35,958 nt of DNA from CAZHFW01 sp964531675 (GTDB lineage: Bacteria; Planctomycetota; Phycisphaerae; Phycisphaerales; UBA1924), in contig CAZHFW010000038.1 in NCBI GenBank assembly GCA_964531675.1, positions 1 to 35,958 on the forward strand, written 5' to 3'. The position numbers were made by a program, and so were the translations under genes. Shown one piece after another: positions 24,825 through 34,902 of the stretch. The notes beneath the pieces are model-generated. The model ran no database searches, had not been told where the DNA came from, and saw nothing but the letters and a program-made list of their open reading frames with translations. How positions within the stretch are numbered: the first letter of the stretch is position 1; every line of letters starts with the position of its first letter.

Positions 24825-25553
24825 TCAGGATTGTGGGAACGAGCGCAGGAGCCCCACCGCCAAAGCTGCGGCGGTCTCCATGCGGAGGACGTTGGGCCCG
24901 AGCCTGGCGATCGCGATGTTGGCGGCGCGGGCCCTGTCGAGCTCGGATGCGGAGAAGCCACCTTCGGGCCCGATCAGGATGCGGACGCGCGGGGCGTGGG
25001 GAGTGGCGGGCGGGCTGCCTGAGGCGTCGGCAAGGATGATGGCGGTGTCGGGCGCGGGCGCGATGGCCTCGGCAAAGGACATGGCGGGGAGGATTTCAAG
25101 CGACCACGCGCGGCCGCATTGCTTCATGGATTCGTAGGCGATGCGGGCGAGGCGCTCGTGGCGCAGATTCTCCGGATCGGAGACCGCGTGGTCGGAGTGG
25201 AGCGGGATCCAGGCGTCGGCGCCGACCTGGGAGAGCTGGTCGACGAGCTGATCGAGGCGGTCGCCTTTGGGGGGCGCCAGGCAGACTTCGATGCGCGGCG
25301 TGGGCGCGGGGCGGAGTTCGACCGCGTCGATGGTGAGGTCCAGGGCCCAGAGGCCGTCGGGGCTGGACTTGGGGAGCTTGCGCGTGCCGGCGACGCGGGT
25401 GCGTGCGACGGAGCCGCGGGCGTCGAGGAGTTCGATGGTCTCCCCCACTTCGACGCGCTTGACGCGGACGGCGTGGTGGGCCTCCTCGCCGGTGACTTGG
25501 ACGGTCTGGCCCGGGGCGAGGGGGTGCGGATAATGGATTCGGTGGGCGGCCAT
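24825..25553 (-). CDS. rsmE: 16S rRNA (uracil1498-N3)-methyltransferase
   Basis: A 242-residue SPOUT-fold enzyme that methylates U1498 of 16S rRNA with S-adenosylmethionine. The N-terminal PUA-like part contains GEEAHHAVRVKRVEVGE. The C-terminal trefoil-knot methyltransferase has the signatures APPKGDRLDQLVDQLSQVGA, SMKQCGRA, RILIGPEGGFSASELDRA and LGPNVLRMETAAAL. ATG at 25553 fits the usual family start; a TTG at 25595 is in frame but unlikely. No clear Shine-Dalgarno is present. It is probably transcribed with the downstream secreted protein gene, though the functions are unrelated. Confidence 0.95.
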   Translation of the reverse strand: MAAHRIHYPHPLAPGQTVQVTGEEAHHAVRVKRVEVGETIELLDARGSVARTRVAGTRKLPKSSPDGLWALDLTIDAVELRPAPTPRIEVCLAPPKGDRLDQLVDQLSQVGADAWIPLHSDHAVSDPENLRHERLARIAYESMKQCGRAWSLEILPAMSFAEAIAPAPDTAIILADASGSPPATPHAPRVRILIGPEGGFSASELDRARAANIAIARLGPNVLRMETAAALAVGLLRSFPQS

Positions 25554-25711
25554 GGGTGCGGGTGATTTCCCCGGTGAGGGTGGGTTTTCGTGCAAGGGTA
25601 CAGCCTGGAAGGGCCTGAGTGGGGCCGGTAACCGATCCGGGCTTGAGTCTGTGGGGAAGGGGGCCGATCATCACCGGTGCGGGAGGCCATTTCTGGCCAC
25701 CGGGGAGCGTC

Positions 25712-26971
25712 ATGCCCGAGCCGATGGTGGACAAGTCCGTGGATGAGAACCTGGCTGCGGAGGCTGAGAAGCTGCTCGCGCAGGAGGTTGAGTCCGCGGG
25801 CGAGACGGTCCCCACTCAGGTTGCGGCAGCGGAGACCGAGGCGGACCTTTCGGCGGAGGTCGAGAAGCTCCTGGCCCAGCAGACCAATGACGGCGCGGCC
25901 GAGGGGCTGGATGCGGACCTGGCAGCGCTGACGCAGACGCTGCTCGCGGAAGATCAGGGCGCCGCGGCGGTTTCTGAACCTGCCGAGTCGACTGAGACTG
26001 CGGAAGACGCGGAAGCGGCCGACGCGACCGCGGAACAGGCGGGCGCGGAACAGGCGGGCGCGGATGCGTCGGCTGAAGCGCCAACCGAAGCGACAGCGGT
26101 CGCGACCAGCGACGTGCCTGTCGAGGTTCCCGGCGATGTGAATGGCGAAGCGACGCTTGCGGGCGGCGCGGCGCAGGTTGCAGCGGTGACGCCCGTGGTC
26201 GCTGCGGAGCCAGCTGAGCAGAGCCAAGCCGGAGCGCCGGAAGCCAAGTCGGAAAACGCTGCGGGCGACGCGAGCGCCAAGACCACGGAAGCCAAGGTCG
26301 AGGAGGCCAAGCCTCAGGCGACCGAAGCGGAGCTCCACAACGAGCTCGATGCAGCGGCGCAGCAGGTGGAGATCCCGCCCGCGCCTGAGCCCACGTTGCC
26401 TCCCGCGGAAGCGGTTGGAAAGGCGGCGGCGGAGTCGATCGCGGCCAAGGCGGAGGCGAGCAAGCCCGCCAAGCCCGCGGCAGCAGCAGCGAAAGAGACC
26501 AAGGGCGCGACGCTCGAGGACATCAAGCCCACGTTTGTCTCCAAGCTCTTCAAGCCTCTGGGCGCGGTGTCGGGGGCGGCGGTGGGCGCGCTGGCGCTCC
26601 TGTCCAAGCCGCTGGCGAACAAGCCCAGCGTGGTGCGCGACTCGATCGGCTGGCTGAGCGTGAGCACGCTGTTCTGCGGGGCATCGCTCTGGGGATACGC
26701 GCTGGTCTTCCGCAAACCTCCCGAGCCCCCGAAGCCTCACGATCCGGTGGCGCTGGTGGAAACCGCGGACGCGGGGCATGTGACGTACGCCAAGCGCAGC
26801 GAAGACAGCGGCCACGGCGAAGCCAAGAAGGACGCGGGCCACGGCGAGAAGAAGGCCGAGCCCAAGAAGGACGCCGGTCACGGGGCGGCCAAGAAGAGCG
26901 AGCCCAAGAAGACCGAGGCCAAGAAGACGGACGCGAAGAAAGCGGACGCCTCGCACGGCGGCGGGCATTAA
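25712..26971 (+). CDS. Low-complexity Ala/Glu-rich membrane protein with Lys/His-rich tail, unknown function
   Basis: 419 residues of strongly biased composition. The N-terminal 270 are rich in Ala, Glu and Thr and probably disordered. Three related helical units begin near residues 11, 43 and 67 (DENLAAEAEKLLAQ, EADLSAEVEKLLAQ, LDADLAALTQTLLAE). A short small-residue hydrophobic stretch (about 286-302) precedes one clear membrane segment (about 312-333, GWLSVSTLFCGASLWGYALVF), then a Pro-rich KPPEPPKPHD linker. The last 65 residues repeat DAGHG, KK and PKK units and end SHGGGH. The tail could bind metal or nucleic acid, but no function is assigned. GGGGAG before ATG at 25712 supports the start. 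It ends 19 bases from the convergent next gene. Confidence 0.72.
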   Translation: MPEPMVDKSVDENLAAEAEKLLAQEVESAGETVPTQVAAAETEADLSAEVEKLLAQQTNDGAAEGLDADLAALTQTLLAEDQGAAAVSEPAESTETAEDAEAADATAEQAGAEQAGADASAEAPTEATAVATSDVPVEVPGDVNGEATLAGGAAQVAAVTPVVAAEPAEQSQAGAPEAKSENAAGDASAKTTEAKVEEAKPQATEAELHNELDAAAQQVEIPPAPEPTLPPAEAVGKAAAESIAAKAEASKPAKPAAAAAKETKGATLEDIKPTFVSKLFKPLGAVSGAAVGALALLSKPLANKPSVVRDSIGWLSVSTLFCGASLWGYALVFRKPPEPPKPHDPVALVETADAGHVTYAKRSEDSGHGEAKKDAGHGEKKAEPKKDAGHGAAKKSEPKKTEAKKTDAKKADASHGGGH

Positions 26972-26990
26972 GGCTCCGGCGATCTGCGGG

Positions 26991-27506
26991 TCAGAACTGC
27001 TGCCCGATCGCTTTGCACTCCAGACAGATCGGACAGGTGAAGACGAGGAACTCGGCCTCGTCGTGCCACCACATCTCGGCGTCCGGGGGCGGCTCGTCCT
27101 TGATGTTGTCGTCGGAAACCTGACCCACGAAGTGCATGGAGCGGTCGCAGCACATGGGCCACTCGTCTTCCTGGATGAAGACGGGGACGCGCATCGCATC
27201 GAGCTCCTCGCCGGTTGGCTTGCGGAGCGCGACGAGGGTCTCCCCATCGGGCTCGAACTGGCAGAGCACCTGCTCGAAGCACTCGAGCCAGTCGTACTTC
27301 TCGTCGCCTTGCCAGCGGGCGCGGGCGATGAAGCGGTTCTGAGCGATCGCCTTCTCCGTGACGGCGGACTCAAGCGTGCACTCGATCATGACGCTCGGGC
27401 CGGTCAAATCGCCTTCTTTGAGAGGGAGGCGGAGCGGGAAGTCCCATTCATGCTGCGGGACGTCCCAGGGGAACTCGGGCTGACGGCGCGGGCTTGGGTC
27501 GGGCAT
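26991..27506 (-). CDS. Hypothetical cysteine-rich protein, possibly related to YwqG/DUF1963
   Basis: 171 residues, cytoplasmic by sequence. The C-terminal part contains MCCDRSMHFVGQV (Cys119, Cys120) and CPICLEC (Cys158, Cys161, Cys164), which could together bind a zinc ion. The MHFVGQV and aromatic WWHDEAEFLVFTC stretches recall the YwqG/DUF1963 fold, but the resemblance is weak. The start at 27506 lacks a good Shine-Dalgarno. It lies between a convergent membrane protein gene and asnS; about 270 bases separate it from asnS, in which I saw no RNA gene, repeat or clear terminator. Confidence 0.6.
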   Translation of the reverse strand: MPDPSPRRQPEFPWDVPQHEWDFPLRLPLKEGDLTGPSVMIECTLESAVTEKAIAQNRFIARARWQGDEKYDWLECFEQVLCQFEPDGETLVALRKPTGEELDAMRVPVFIQEDEWPMCCDRSMHFVGQVSDDNIKDEPPPDAEMWWHDEAEFLVFTCPICLECKAIGQQF

Positions 27507-27777
27507 TTGCGGTGATCCGTGGCCGGGATGAACGGGCGGCGCAGCGACAACTCGGGAACTGGAGCGCAGCCCCGGTTCATGCGACGCCCGGATTCGGAGC
27601 GGCCAACACGGAACTCAAGTTTCGCAGGCGAGCCCTCTTGGCGAGATTGTCGAAGGGGAGACGTGCGAGGGTGAGGTTGGCACCAGCGTGCGCATGCTGC
27701 ACGACCGGCGCGGTCGGTTGCGTTGAACCGGATTGCGCAGGGCGAGTGACCGGTGCGTGAAGCGGAACGCGGGCTCT

Positions 27778-29268
<1,491 letters not shown>

Positions 29269-29358
29269 GCCTTGGCCCTCTCCAAGTAGAATGAGCGGGA
29301 TGGTAGGTGGGGAAGGCGCGGGCTTCGAACGGGGCGGATTGATCGGGGAGCGGCAGCA

Positions 29359-30357
29359 GTGTGGAACCAGACGATCACAGCGTTGCTCTTGGCGGGCCTT
29401 CTTTTCCTGTGGGCGGCGCGGGTTCTGATCATGGCCTTGCGGGGTCCGCGGACGACCGGGGGCCAGGCCTTGTGTGCGGGGTGCGGGTACCCGGTCGAGC
29501 ATCCCATTCCCGAGGCGTGTCCCGAGTGCGGGAAGGACCTTTTGAAGGTCGGGATCGTGACGCCCTGGCAAAGACGGCCGCGGTCGTCGATGGCGCGGGC
29601 GCTGCTCGCGTGGACCCTGATCGCGGGCATCATCGGGCTCCCGCTCGGGTCGTACGCGTACAGCAGGCTCCACCAGTCACGCTACCGGGCGGCGGTGGCG
29701 CTGGCGGCGGCAACACAGACGGTGAATCGGACCGAGCAGCTGGCGTACCGCTTGCGCGTGGATGCGCGCGGGATCGATCCGACGCGCGTCTTTGACATGG
29801 TCATCGACCACCAGAGCACGCGGACGACCGCGAGCGGGCAAAAGTCCAGTGATCTGATCCAGATCGCGATCCTGGGCGGCGGCTCGTCGGCTTCGCCCAG
29901 CGCGGTGATCACCGCGGATCTGGTGTCGGGAACGTTGACGTATCAGAAGGCGGACGGGACCGAACGCGGCTCGACCGGCGCGGACGCGACGCTGATCGAA
30001 GACGTGCTGGCATCGACCCCGGTGGGCTGGAAGGAAGGCGAAGCCAAAGCGCACGCGGCGGCGCTCAAGGCGATGCTTGAAGGGGCGGCGGCGGGATCGG
30101 TGAGGCTCGAGCCTGTGTATCAGGCGGCGGGGCTGCGCGTGCCTCAGTGCTATTCGTCGCGGTCGGGGACCTCGAGCAGCTCGGGGCGTGCGCCGACGGG
30201 GCCGGTGGTTTCGAGGCAGATCGAGCTGCTGCTGCGGTTCGGAGTTCCGTCAGCGCTGGCGACGATCGGCTGGCTCGTGATCCCGCTGCGGATGCGCTGG
30301 GTGCGTCGGCGCGAGGACGAGGACATGCACATCGACGCGGGGAAGACGGGCGGCTGA
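29359..30357 (+). CDS. Zinc-ribbon membrane protein, unknown function
   Basis: 332 residues starting at GTG, eight bases after GGGGAG. Residues about 5-27 form a membrane segment; then comes a short zinc ribbon (Cys39, Cys42, Cys54, Cys57; CAGCGYPVE and CPECGKD), a second membrane segment (about 80-101), a hydrophilic domain of about 180 residues that is likely extracytoplasmic, and a third membrane segment near 288-306 with a basic-acidic tail. Similar zinc-ribbon membrane proteins are frequent in Planctomycetota, with unknown roles. Its stop codon is immediately followed by the stop codon of the convergent pseudopilin-like gene. Confidence 0.72.
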   Translation: MWNQTITALLLAGLLFLWAARVLIMALRGPRTTGGQALCAGCGYPVEHPIPEACPECGKDLLKVGIVTPWQRRPRSSMARALLAWTLIAGIIGLPLGSYAYSRLHQSRYRAAVALAAATQTVNRTEQLAYRLRVDARGIDPTRVFDMVIDHQSTRTTASGQKSSDLIQIAILGGGSSASPSAVITADLVSGTLTYQKADGTERGSTGADATLIEDVLASTPVGWKEGEAKAHAAALKAMLEGAAAGSVRLEPVYQAAGLRVPQCYSSRSGTSSSSGRAPTGPVVSRQIELLLRFGVPSALATIGWLVIPLRMRWVRRREDEDMHIDAGKTGG

Positions 30358-31206
30358 TCAGTAGTTGGTGCGTGGGGCGTTGATCCAGCCGTAGGGCGTA
30401 TCGGTGGGCTGGTACATCTTGTACCACTGGTTGTCGGCGCCGGAGCGAGAGACGTAGATGTCGTTGGCTTCGAAGTCGAGGAGGGATTCCTGGATCTCTT
30501 CGGAGGTGCCGCGGGGCGCCTTGAAGAGGCTGGAGGAGCCATCGATGAAGCCCATGTATCCGCCGGTGGCATGGCGGGTGGTGACCTGGTCCATGTTGCC
30601 CCAGAGGCCGTCGCGGTAGACCTCGTTGTAGAAGATGGTGCTTTCTTCGACGAAGAGTGGGAGGACGCGGAAGCGGGTGAGTTCGGCGACGTAGCCCAGG
30701 GGAAGGATGCGGCCTGAGTTGGGCCGCTTGGGCGGGATGTAGGCGGCGAGCACGTCGACGCTCAGGCGAGCGCCCTCGGTGCCGGTGATCATGCAGTAAT
30801 CGAAGTCGAGCTCGGTGGAGCCGCCGAAGACGTTCTGCCCGCCGTTGGCGTTGTTGTCACGGCCCTGGCGCTTGTTGGCGGGGCACTCGGTGACCTTGTC
30901 GGCGACGTTGATGTATTGGTAGAGGATGCCCGGCTTCTCGTTGGGCGCGGTGCCGGTGCGGCACCAGCCGACCTCGGGCCAGATCTGCTCTTTGTTGTCG
31001 TTGGCGTAGGTGATGCCCGCGACCATGATCTGCTTCATGTTGGACATGCAGACGGTCGAGCGGGCGGTGTCGCGGGCTTTGCTGAGCGAGGGGATGAGGA
31101 TTCCGATGAGCACCGCGATGATGGAGATGACCACCAGCAGCTCGATGAGCGTGAACGCGCCGATGGCGCAAGCGGTGACGGACCGGCGGCCCGAGTGAAC
31201 CGACAT
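30358..31206 (-). CDS. Type II secretion/pilin-like protein with prepilin N-terminal methylation motif
   Basis: 282 residues. The N terminus has the prepilin peptidase site and helix G-AFTLIELLVVISIIAVLIGI (cleavage after Gly, Glu at +5), followed by the KARDTARSTVCMSNMKQI stretch typical of planctomycete pseudopilin-like (DUF1559/H-X9-DG-type) proteins. The C-terminal part is globular and beta-rich, with HATGGYMGFIDGSS resembling the H-X-DG signature. ATG at 31206 is chosen over ATG at 31215 because AAGGGA is nine bases before it. These proteins occur in large families in Planctomycetota and are probably exported to the envelope. It overlaps nothing but abuts the convergent gene with zero spacing. 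Confidence 0.88.
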   Translation of the reverse strand: MSVHSGRRSVTACAIGAFTLIELLVVISIIAVLIGILIPSLSKARDTARSTVCMSNMKQIMVAGITYANDNKEQIWPEVGWCRTGTAPNEKPGILYQYINVADKVTECPANKRQGRDNNANGGQNVFGGSTELDFDYCMITGTEGARLSVDVLAAYIPPKRPNSGRILPLGYVAELTRFRVLPLFVEESTIFYNEVYRDGLWGNMDQVTTRHATGGYMGFIDGSSSLFKAPRGTSEEIQESLLDFEANDIYVSRSGADNQWYKMYQPTDTPYGWINAPRTNY

Positions 31207-31461
31207 GGTGAACATTCCCTTCGATCGGCCGCGCCCCAGAACGTGGGCGGCTGGTGATGACACCCAGATTACCGAGCTTCACGCGGGATGCAACGTCCAT
31301 GGGGCGGGATCCGCGGGAGGCCGGGTGGTCGTGGGTGTTCGGGGCTCGCCAAGCGGGGTTTCCGGGCCTTGCGCGACCTTGGGCCTCGGGGCCGGGAGCG
31401 GGGCGGAACGGTGGTGAGGCTGGTCGTCCTATCCTTGCTCCGCGTGATCCCGACCAACGAA

Positions 31462-32622
31462 ATGCCCAACGCCCTGGGGATGCTGCCCGGGGAATTCGCT
31501 GATGCCTGCACCGCCCGGCTGGGCTGGCCTCGCGGGCGGGGGCTGCGCGTGTATTCGGAGATCTTCCGCGAGGGCCAGGCCCGGACGGCACCCAAGTTCT
31601 TCGATGCGTCGGGGCTTGTGCGGGTGGGGCCACTCGTCCAGGAGCTTCGCGAGGATTGCCCCGAGGGCAAGGTCGTCAAGTTCCTGACGCGGGTGGACTC
31701 GGCGGCGGACGAGGCGGTGCGGACCGCGGCGGCGACGCGCTTCCCGCATCTGGATGTGGAGAGCGTGCTGATCCCGATGGTGGGACGCAAGGGGATGCTC
31801 TCGTACACGCTGTGCGTCTCGAGCCAGGTCGGATGCGCGATGGGGTGCACGTTCTGCGAGACGGCGCAGATGGGGCTGATCCGCTCGCTCACGCCCGACG
31901 AGATCGTGGGCCAGTGGTACTCGGCGACGCACCGGCTCGGGTTCAAGGTGAGCAACATGGTGTTCATGGGCATGGGCGAGCCCATGGACAACTACGACAA
32001 CGTGGTCGCGGCGATCGCGATCCTGAAGGACCACCTGGGCGCCGGCGTGCCTCTGAGCAAGATCACGATCTCCACCGTTGGACGCGTGGACGGGATCCTG
32101 AAGCTCAAACAGAAGGTGCACGAGCCCGGCTGGCACAGGCTCGGGATCGCGCTGTCGCTCAACGCGCCGAGCGATGCGGTGCGCGACCAGATCATGCCCA
32201 TCAACAAGCGCTGGAAGCTCGCGGAGGTGCGCGAGGCGCTCTTGGACTGGCCTGAATACGGCGGGAACAAGATCAACCTGGAATACGTCCTGATCCCGGG
32301 CGTCAACGACTCGGACGAGCACGCGGCCCAGGTCGCGGAGTTCTACCAGCCCTTCAAGGCATCCGACGGCGTCTCGACGCCCAAGGCGCTGGTGAACCTG
32401 ATCCCCTACAACCCGCGGCGCAACTCTCCCTGGCCCGCGCCGACGGAAGACGCGATCGACCGCTTCATGAAGCTGCTCTCGGATCGGCTCGTGTATGTGA
32501 AGCGGCGGCGGACCAAGGGCCGTCAGATGATGGGCGCGTGCGGCCAGCTCGGCGCGGCACACATCAGACAGCGCAAGCTCGTGGACATCACGATTGGGAA
32601 TCAGACGGCTTCGGAAGCCTGA
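31462..32622 (+). CDS. rlmN: RlmN-family dual-specificity 23S rRNA/tRNA adenine-C2 methyltransferase (radical SAM)
   Basis: 386 residues. This radical SAM enzyme methylates A2503 of 23S rRNA, and A37 of some tRNAs in E. coli. The iron-sulfur cluster cysteines are Cys125, Cys129 and Cys132 (GCAMGCTFC). The two further cysteines used in methyl transfer are conserved: Cys118 in TLCVSSQVG and Cys360 in MMGACGQLG. MVFMGMGEPMDNYDNV and ISTVGRVDGI are family motifs. The N-terminal helical domain is somewhat divergent. The start is uncertain: no Shine-Dalgarno precedes ATG 31462, while GTG 31444 has TATCCT eight bases before it and could be a leaderless start. Converges on the HDOD gene, 53 bases apart. 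Confidence 0.93.
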   Translation: MPNALGMLPGEFADACTARLGWPRGRGLRVYSEIFREGQARTAPKFFDASGLVRVGPLVQELREDCPEGKVVKFLTRVDSAADEAVRTAAATRFPHLDVESVLIPMVGRKGMLSYTLCVSSQVGCAMGCTFCETAQMGLIRSLTPDEIVGQWYSATHRLGFKVSNMVFMGMGEPMDNYDNVVAAIAILKDHLGAGVPLSKITISTVGRVDGILKLKQKVHEPGWHRLGIALSLNAPSDAVRDQIMPINKRWKLAEVREALLDWPEYGGNKINLEYVLIPGVNDSDEHAAQVAEFYQPFKASDGVSTPKALVNLIPYNPRRNSPWPAPTEDAIDRFMKLLSDRLVYVKRRRTKGRQMMGACGQLGAAHIRQRKLVDITIGNQTASEA

Positions 32623-32675
32623 GTCAGCTCAGCAGCCTGAGTCAGATCAAAGGCCGGTTCAGGCGGGTGATGCGA

Positions 32676-33899
32676 TCAGGCGGCCAGGGCGGTCAGGAGC
32701 GACGAGAGCGTGGTGCGATCCACGTCGTCGGCCAGTTCGACGCCCAGCGCGTGCGTGATCGTCTCGGGCGTCTCATCCTGCGGGCGGAAGCGGTACGAGA
32801 TCAGGCGCTGACCCTGGCCATCGACCAGGTAGACCGTGACGTAGCCTCGCGAGTCGGACTCGACTTCGAGCTTGGAGCCCCCCACTTCCACACTGCAGGG
32901 CGTGATCTTGTTGCCGCCGGGGTGGAGCGACTTCTCGACCGACTCCTCGACGATGCTCACCAGCTGCTGGTGCACGCGGAGGGAGAGGGCTTCGGCGTCG
33001 GGGATGGTGCCCGCGACGCGGCTGAAGAGCCCGCTGGTCGCGTGGTATTCCTTGGTCGCGCGCTCGATCAGGCGGGTGACGTCGGAGGACGAGAACTCGA
33101 AGAGTCGGGCGGCGATGGACGGAAGCGGCGGGATCTCGCGCGGCTCGGGCTTCACGGGCGTGAGGTCCACGGCGCCGACGTAGTAGGCGATCTTGTGGAG
33201 CACCACCGCGGCATCGGTGCGCTTGGTGTCGCCCGGGGGCGTGTGGTGGTAGGCGATCGGGTGGGCGATGAGTTCGGGAAGGCCCCAGCGCTTGGCCAGC
33301 GCCTGCATGACGTCGGCGTGCGTGTAGGGGAGCTCGCTGTACTCGCGCTTGAACATGGGCGCGGGAGAGAGCTGGGCGGTCCAGATCTCGAGGTAGCGCT
33401 CGCCCATGAGCTTGTGCATGAGCGGGATGCCCGCGTCGAGCATGAGGCCGATCACGAACGCCTCGGAGACGCGCTCGGGGATGACCTGCCTGGCGATTTC
33501 GGAGGAGAGGCACGCGCGGTACACCGACTGCGTCCAGACCTCGCGCGAGATGCGCTGGGTGGGATCGCCCGCAGCGGCCTTGCTCAGGTAAAAGCCCAGC
33601 GCCAGGGCGCGGAGGCGTTCCAGGCCGAGCAGGACGCAGGCGCGGTCGATCGAAGTGACCGGATCGCGCTGCGCGAAGAAAGCGGAGTTGGAGATGCGCA
33701 GGAGCTTGCCCGAGAGCGGCGCGTCGGCGCGGATGACCTTGGCGTAGTCGGCCATCCCGGTGTCGGGCTGGCGGACCAGGTCCAGGATCTTGATGGCCAC
33801 TTCGGGCTGGGTTTCGATCCCAACGCCATCAAGCTTGCAGGCCAGATACTGGACCAGCTCGGCGTGCTCGGTGGCGGTGAGTGCGCTGCGCGGCTTCAT
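32676..33899 (-). CDS. HDOD domain signalling protein
   Basis: 407 residues. Residues about 10-230 form an HDOD domain, a degenerate HD-type metal phosphohydrolase fold thought to act in signalling and two-component networks. It is recognised from VAIKILDLVRQPDTGMADYAKVIRADAPLSGKLLRISNSAFF, IDRACVLLGLERLRALALGF, FVIGLMLDAGIPLM and WGLPELIAHPIAYHH. The C-terminal 170 residues are not recognised and may bind a partner. The start ATG 33899 has AGGGG twelve bases upstream, rather far, and TATGCG six bases upstream. No signal peptide is seen. The gene is downstream of pdxH on the same strand, separated by a strong hairpin. Confidence 0.88.
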   Translation of the reverse strand: MKPRSALTATEHAELVQYLACKLDGVGIETQPEVAIKILDLVRQPDTGMADYAKVIRADAPLSGKLLRISNSAFFAQRDPVTSIDRACVLLGLERLRALALGFYLSKAAAGDPTQRISREVWTQSVYRACLSSEIARQVIPERVSEAFVIGLMLDAGIPLMHKLMGERYLEIWTAQLSPAPMFKREYSELPYTHADVMQALAKRWGLPELIAHPIAYHHTPPGDTKRTDAAVVLHKIAYYVGAVDLTPVKPEPREIPPLPSIAARLFEFSSSDVTRLIERATKEYHATSGLFSRVAGTIPDAEALSLRVHQQLVSIVEESVEKSLHPGGNKITPCSVEVGGSKLEVESDSRGYVTVYLVDGQGQRLISYRFRPQDETPETITHALGVELADDVDRTTLSSLLTALAA

Positions 33900-33966
33900 G
33901 AACGACGCATACCCCTGATCGGCCGCACCGGGGGCGCACGGCGGACCTCGTGCAGTCCATCGGACA

Positions 33967-34004
33967 GCCTCCCGCCCGGGGTTTACCCCGTTGTGGTGGG
34001 AGGC
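33967..34004. repeat. Strong nested hairpin between pdxH and the HDOD gene
   Basis: GCCTCCCGCC (33967-33976) pairs with GGTGGGAGGC (33995-34004), one G-T pair, enclosing an inner CGGGG-TTTA-CCCCG hairpin (33977-33990) and a TTGT bulge. No T-run follows on the minus strand, so it is not a normal intrinsic terminator. Confidence 0.7.
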
Positions 34005-34082
34005 CCTCCATATGCGCTTATCGGGCTGGTCAACCCACCAGTTGAGCGGGGATCGGAAATGTCCGGGTTGTGCTGAGCGTGC

Positions 34083-34787
34083 TCAGGGCTGCAGACGGGT
34101 CGCGGCCCAGGGGGATCCCACGAAGCCTTCGCGGCCCGGGGTGAGCTCGCGACGCCAGACGGCGCGGTCGTGGAATCGGCCCAGGCCGCCGAGCCAGAGC
34201 TCGACGCTGCGGGCGTAGATCCGGAACCCGCCCCAGTGCGGCGGGCGCGGGATCGTGACGCGGTCGCCTTGCTCGAGAAGCTGCTGTTCCGTCAGGCCGA
34301 GCTCCTTGAGCTTGGCGGCGGCCCGCGTGAGCAGTTCCTGGCGGGAGGCGATGGGCGCGGACTGATCGCTGAACCACGCGCTGAGGCGGTTGGCCCAGGG
34401 ACGGCTGTTGAAGTACTCGTCGCTCTCGGCGGCGGGGCTCTGCATGACCAGGCCTTCGACGCGGACCTGGCGATCAAGGGTGTCCCAGTGGAAGTTCACG
34501 CAGGCGCGGGGATTGGCGAGCAGGGCGCGGCCCTTGCGGCCGTTGTAGTTGGTGTAGAAGTTGAGATAGCCATGACCCAGGTCCATGCCGCGGCAGAGCA
34601 CGATGCGGACCGAGGGCCAGCCGTCGGCGTCGATGGTGGCCAGAGACATGGCGTTGGGGTTGGGCTGGACCTTGCGGTCGTGGGCCTCGCGGTACCAGTC
34701 GTGGAAGATGTGGAAGGGGTCCGCGGGGAGATGGTCCGGCAGGGTGGAGGCCGGGGCGAACTTCTGGACGAAGGGGTGGGAGAGCAT
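34083..34787 (-). CDS. pdxH: Pyridoxamine 5'-phosphate oxidase
   Basis: A 234-residue FMN enzyme that oxidises pyridoxamine or pyridoxine phosphate to pyridoxal phosphate. Family motifs are clear: NAMSLATIDADGWPSVRIVLCRG, FYTNYNGRKGRALLANP (FMN binding), NFHWDTLDRQVRVEG, YFNSRPWANRLSAWFSDQS and the C-terminal PPHWGGFRIYARSVELW with FHDRAVWRRE. Length is normal. The start at MLSHPFVQKF (34787) has only a weak GAG and a TAGAGT hexamer five bases upstream. It is divergent from dnaB across 115 bases. Its PLP product would serve the class V enzyme in this window, though the two are not linked as an operon. Confidence 0.95.
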   Translation of the reverse strand: MLSHPFVQKFAPASTLPDHLPADPFHIFHDWYREAHDRKVQPNPNAMSLATIDADGWPSVRIVLCRGMDLGHGYLNFYTNYNGRKGRALLANPRACVNFHWDTLDRQVRVEGLVMQSPAAESDEYFNSRPWANRLSAWFSDQSAPIASRQELLTRAAAKLKELGLTEQQLLEQGDRVTIPRPPHWGGFRIYARSVELWLGGLGRFHDRAVWRRELTPGREGFVGSPWAATRLQP

Positions 34788-34902
34788 GGGGAACTCTATG
34801 CGGGAGGTGTTCGGAGCTTTCCGCCTGAAATATGTGTGGAACACCAGTGGACCGCTGTCGTTTGCGGAAAAGTGACGCTGTGCCGGGGATACTCCGGATC
34901 TC

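Noticed and set aside
25124..27373. Minus-strand open frame of 749 codons spanning rsmE and the low-complexity gene
   Set aside because: It runs across several real genes in another frame; its repetitive Arg/Gly composition mirrors the Ala/Glu-rich plus-strand gene.
32617..32645. GCCTGAGTCAG duplicated 18 bases apart at the end of rlmN
   Set aside because: A single short duplication around the stop codon with no sign of wider meaning.
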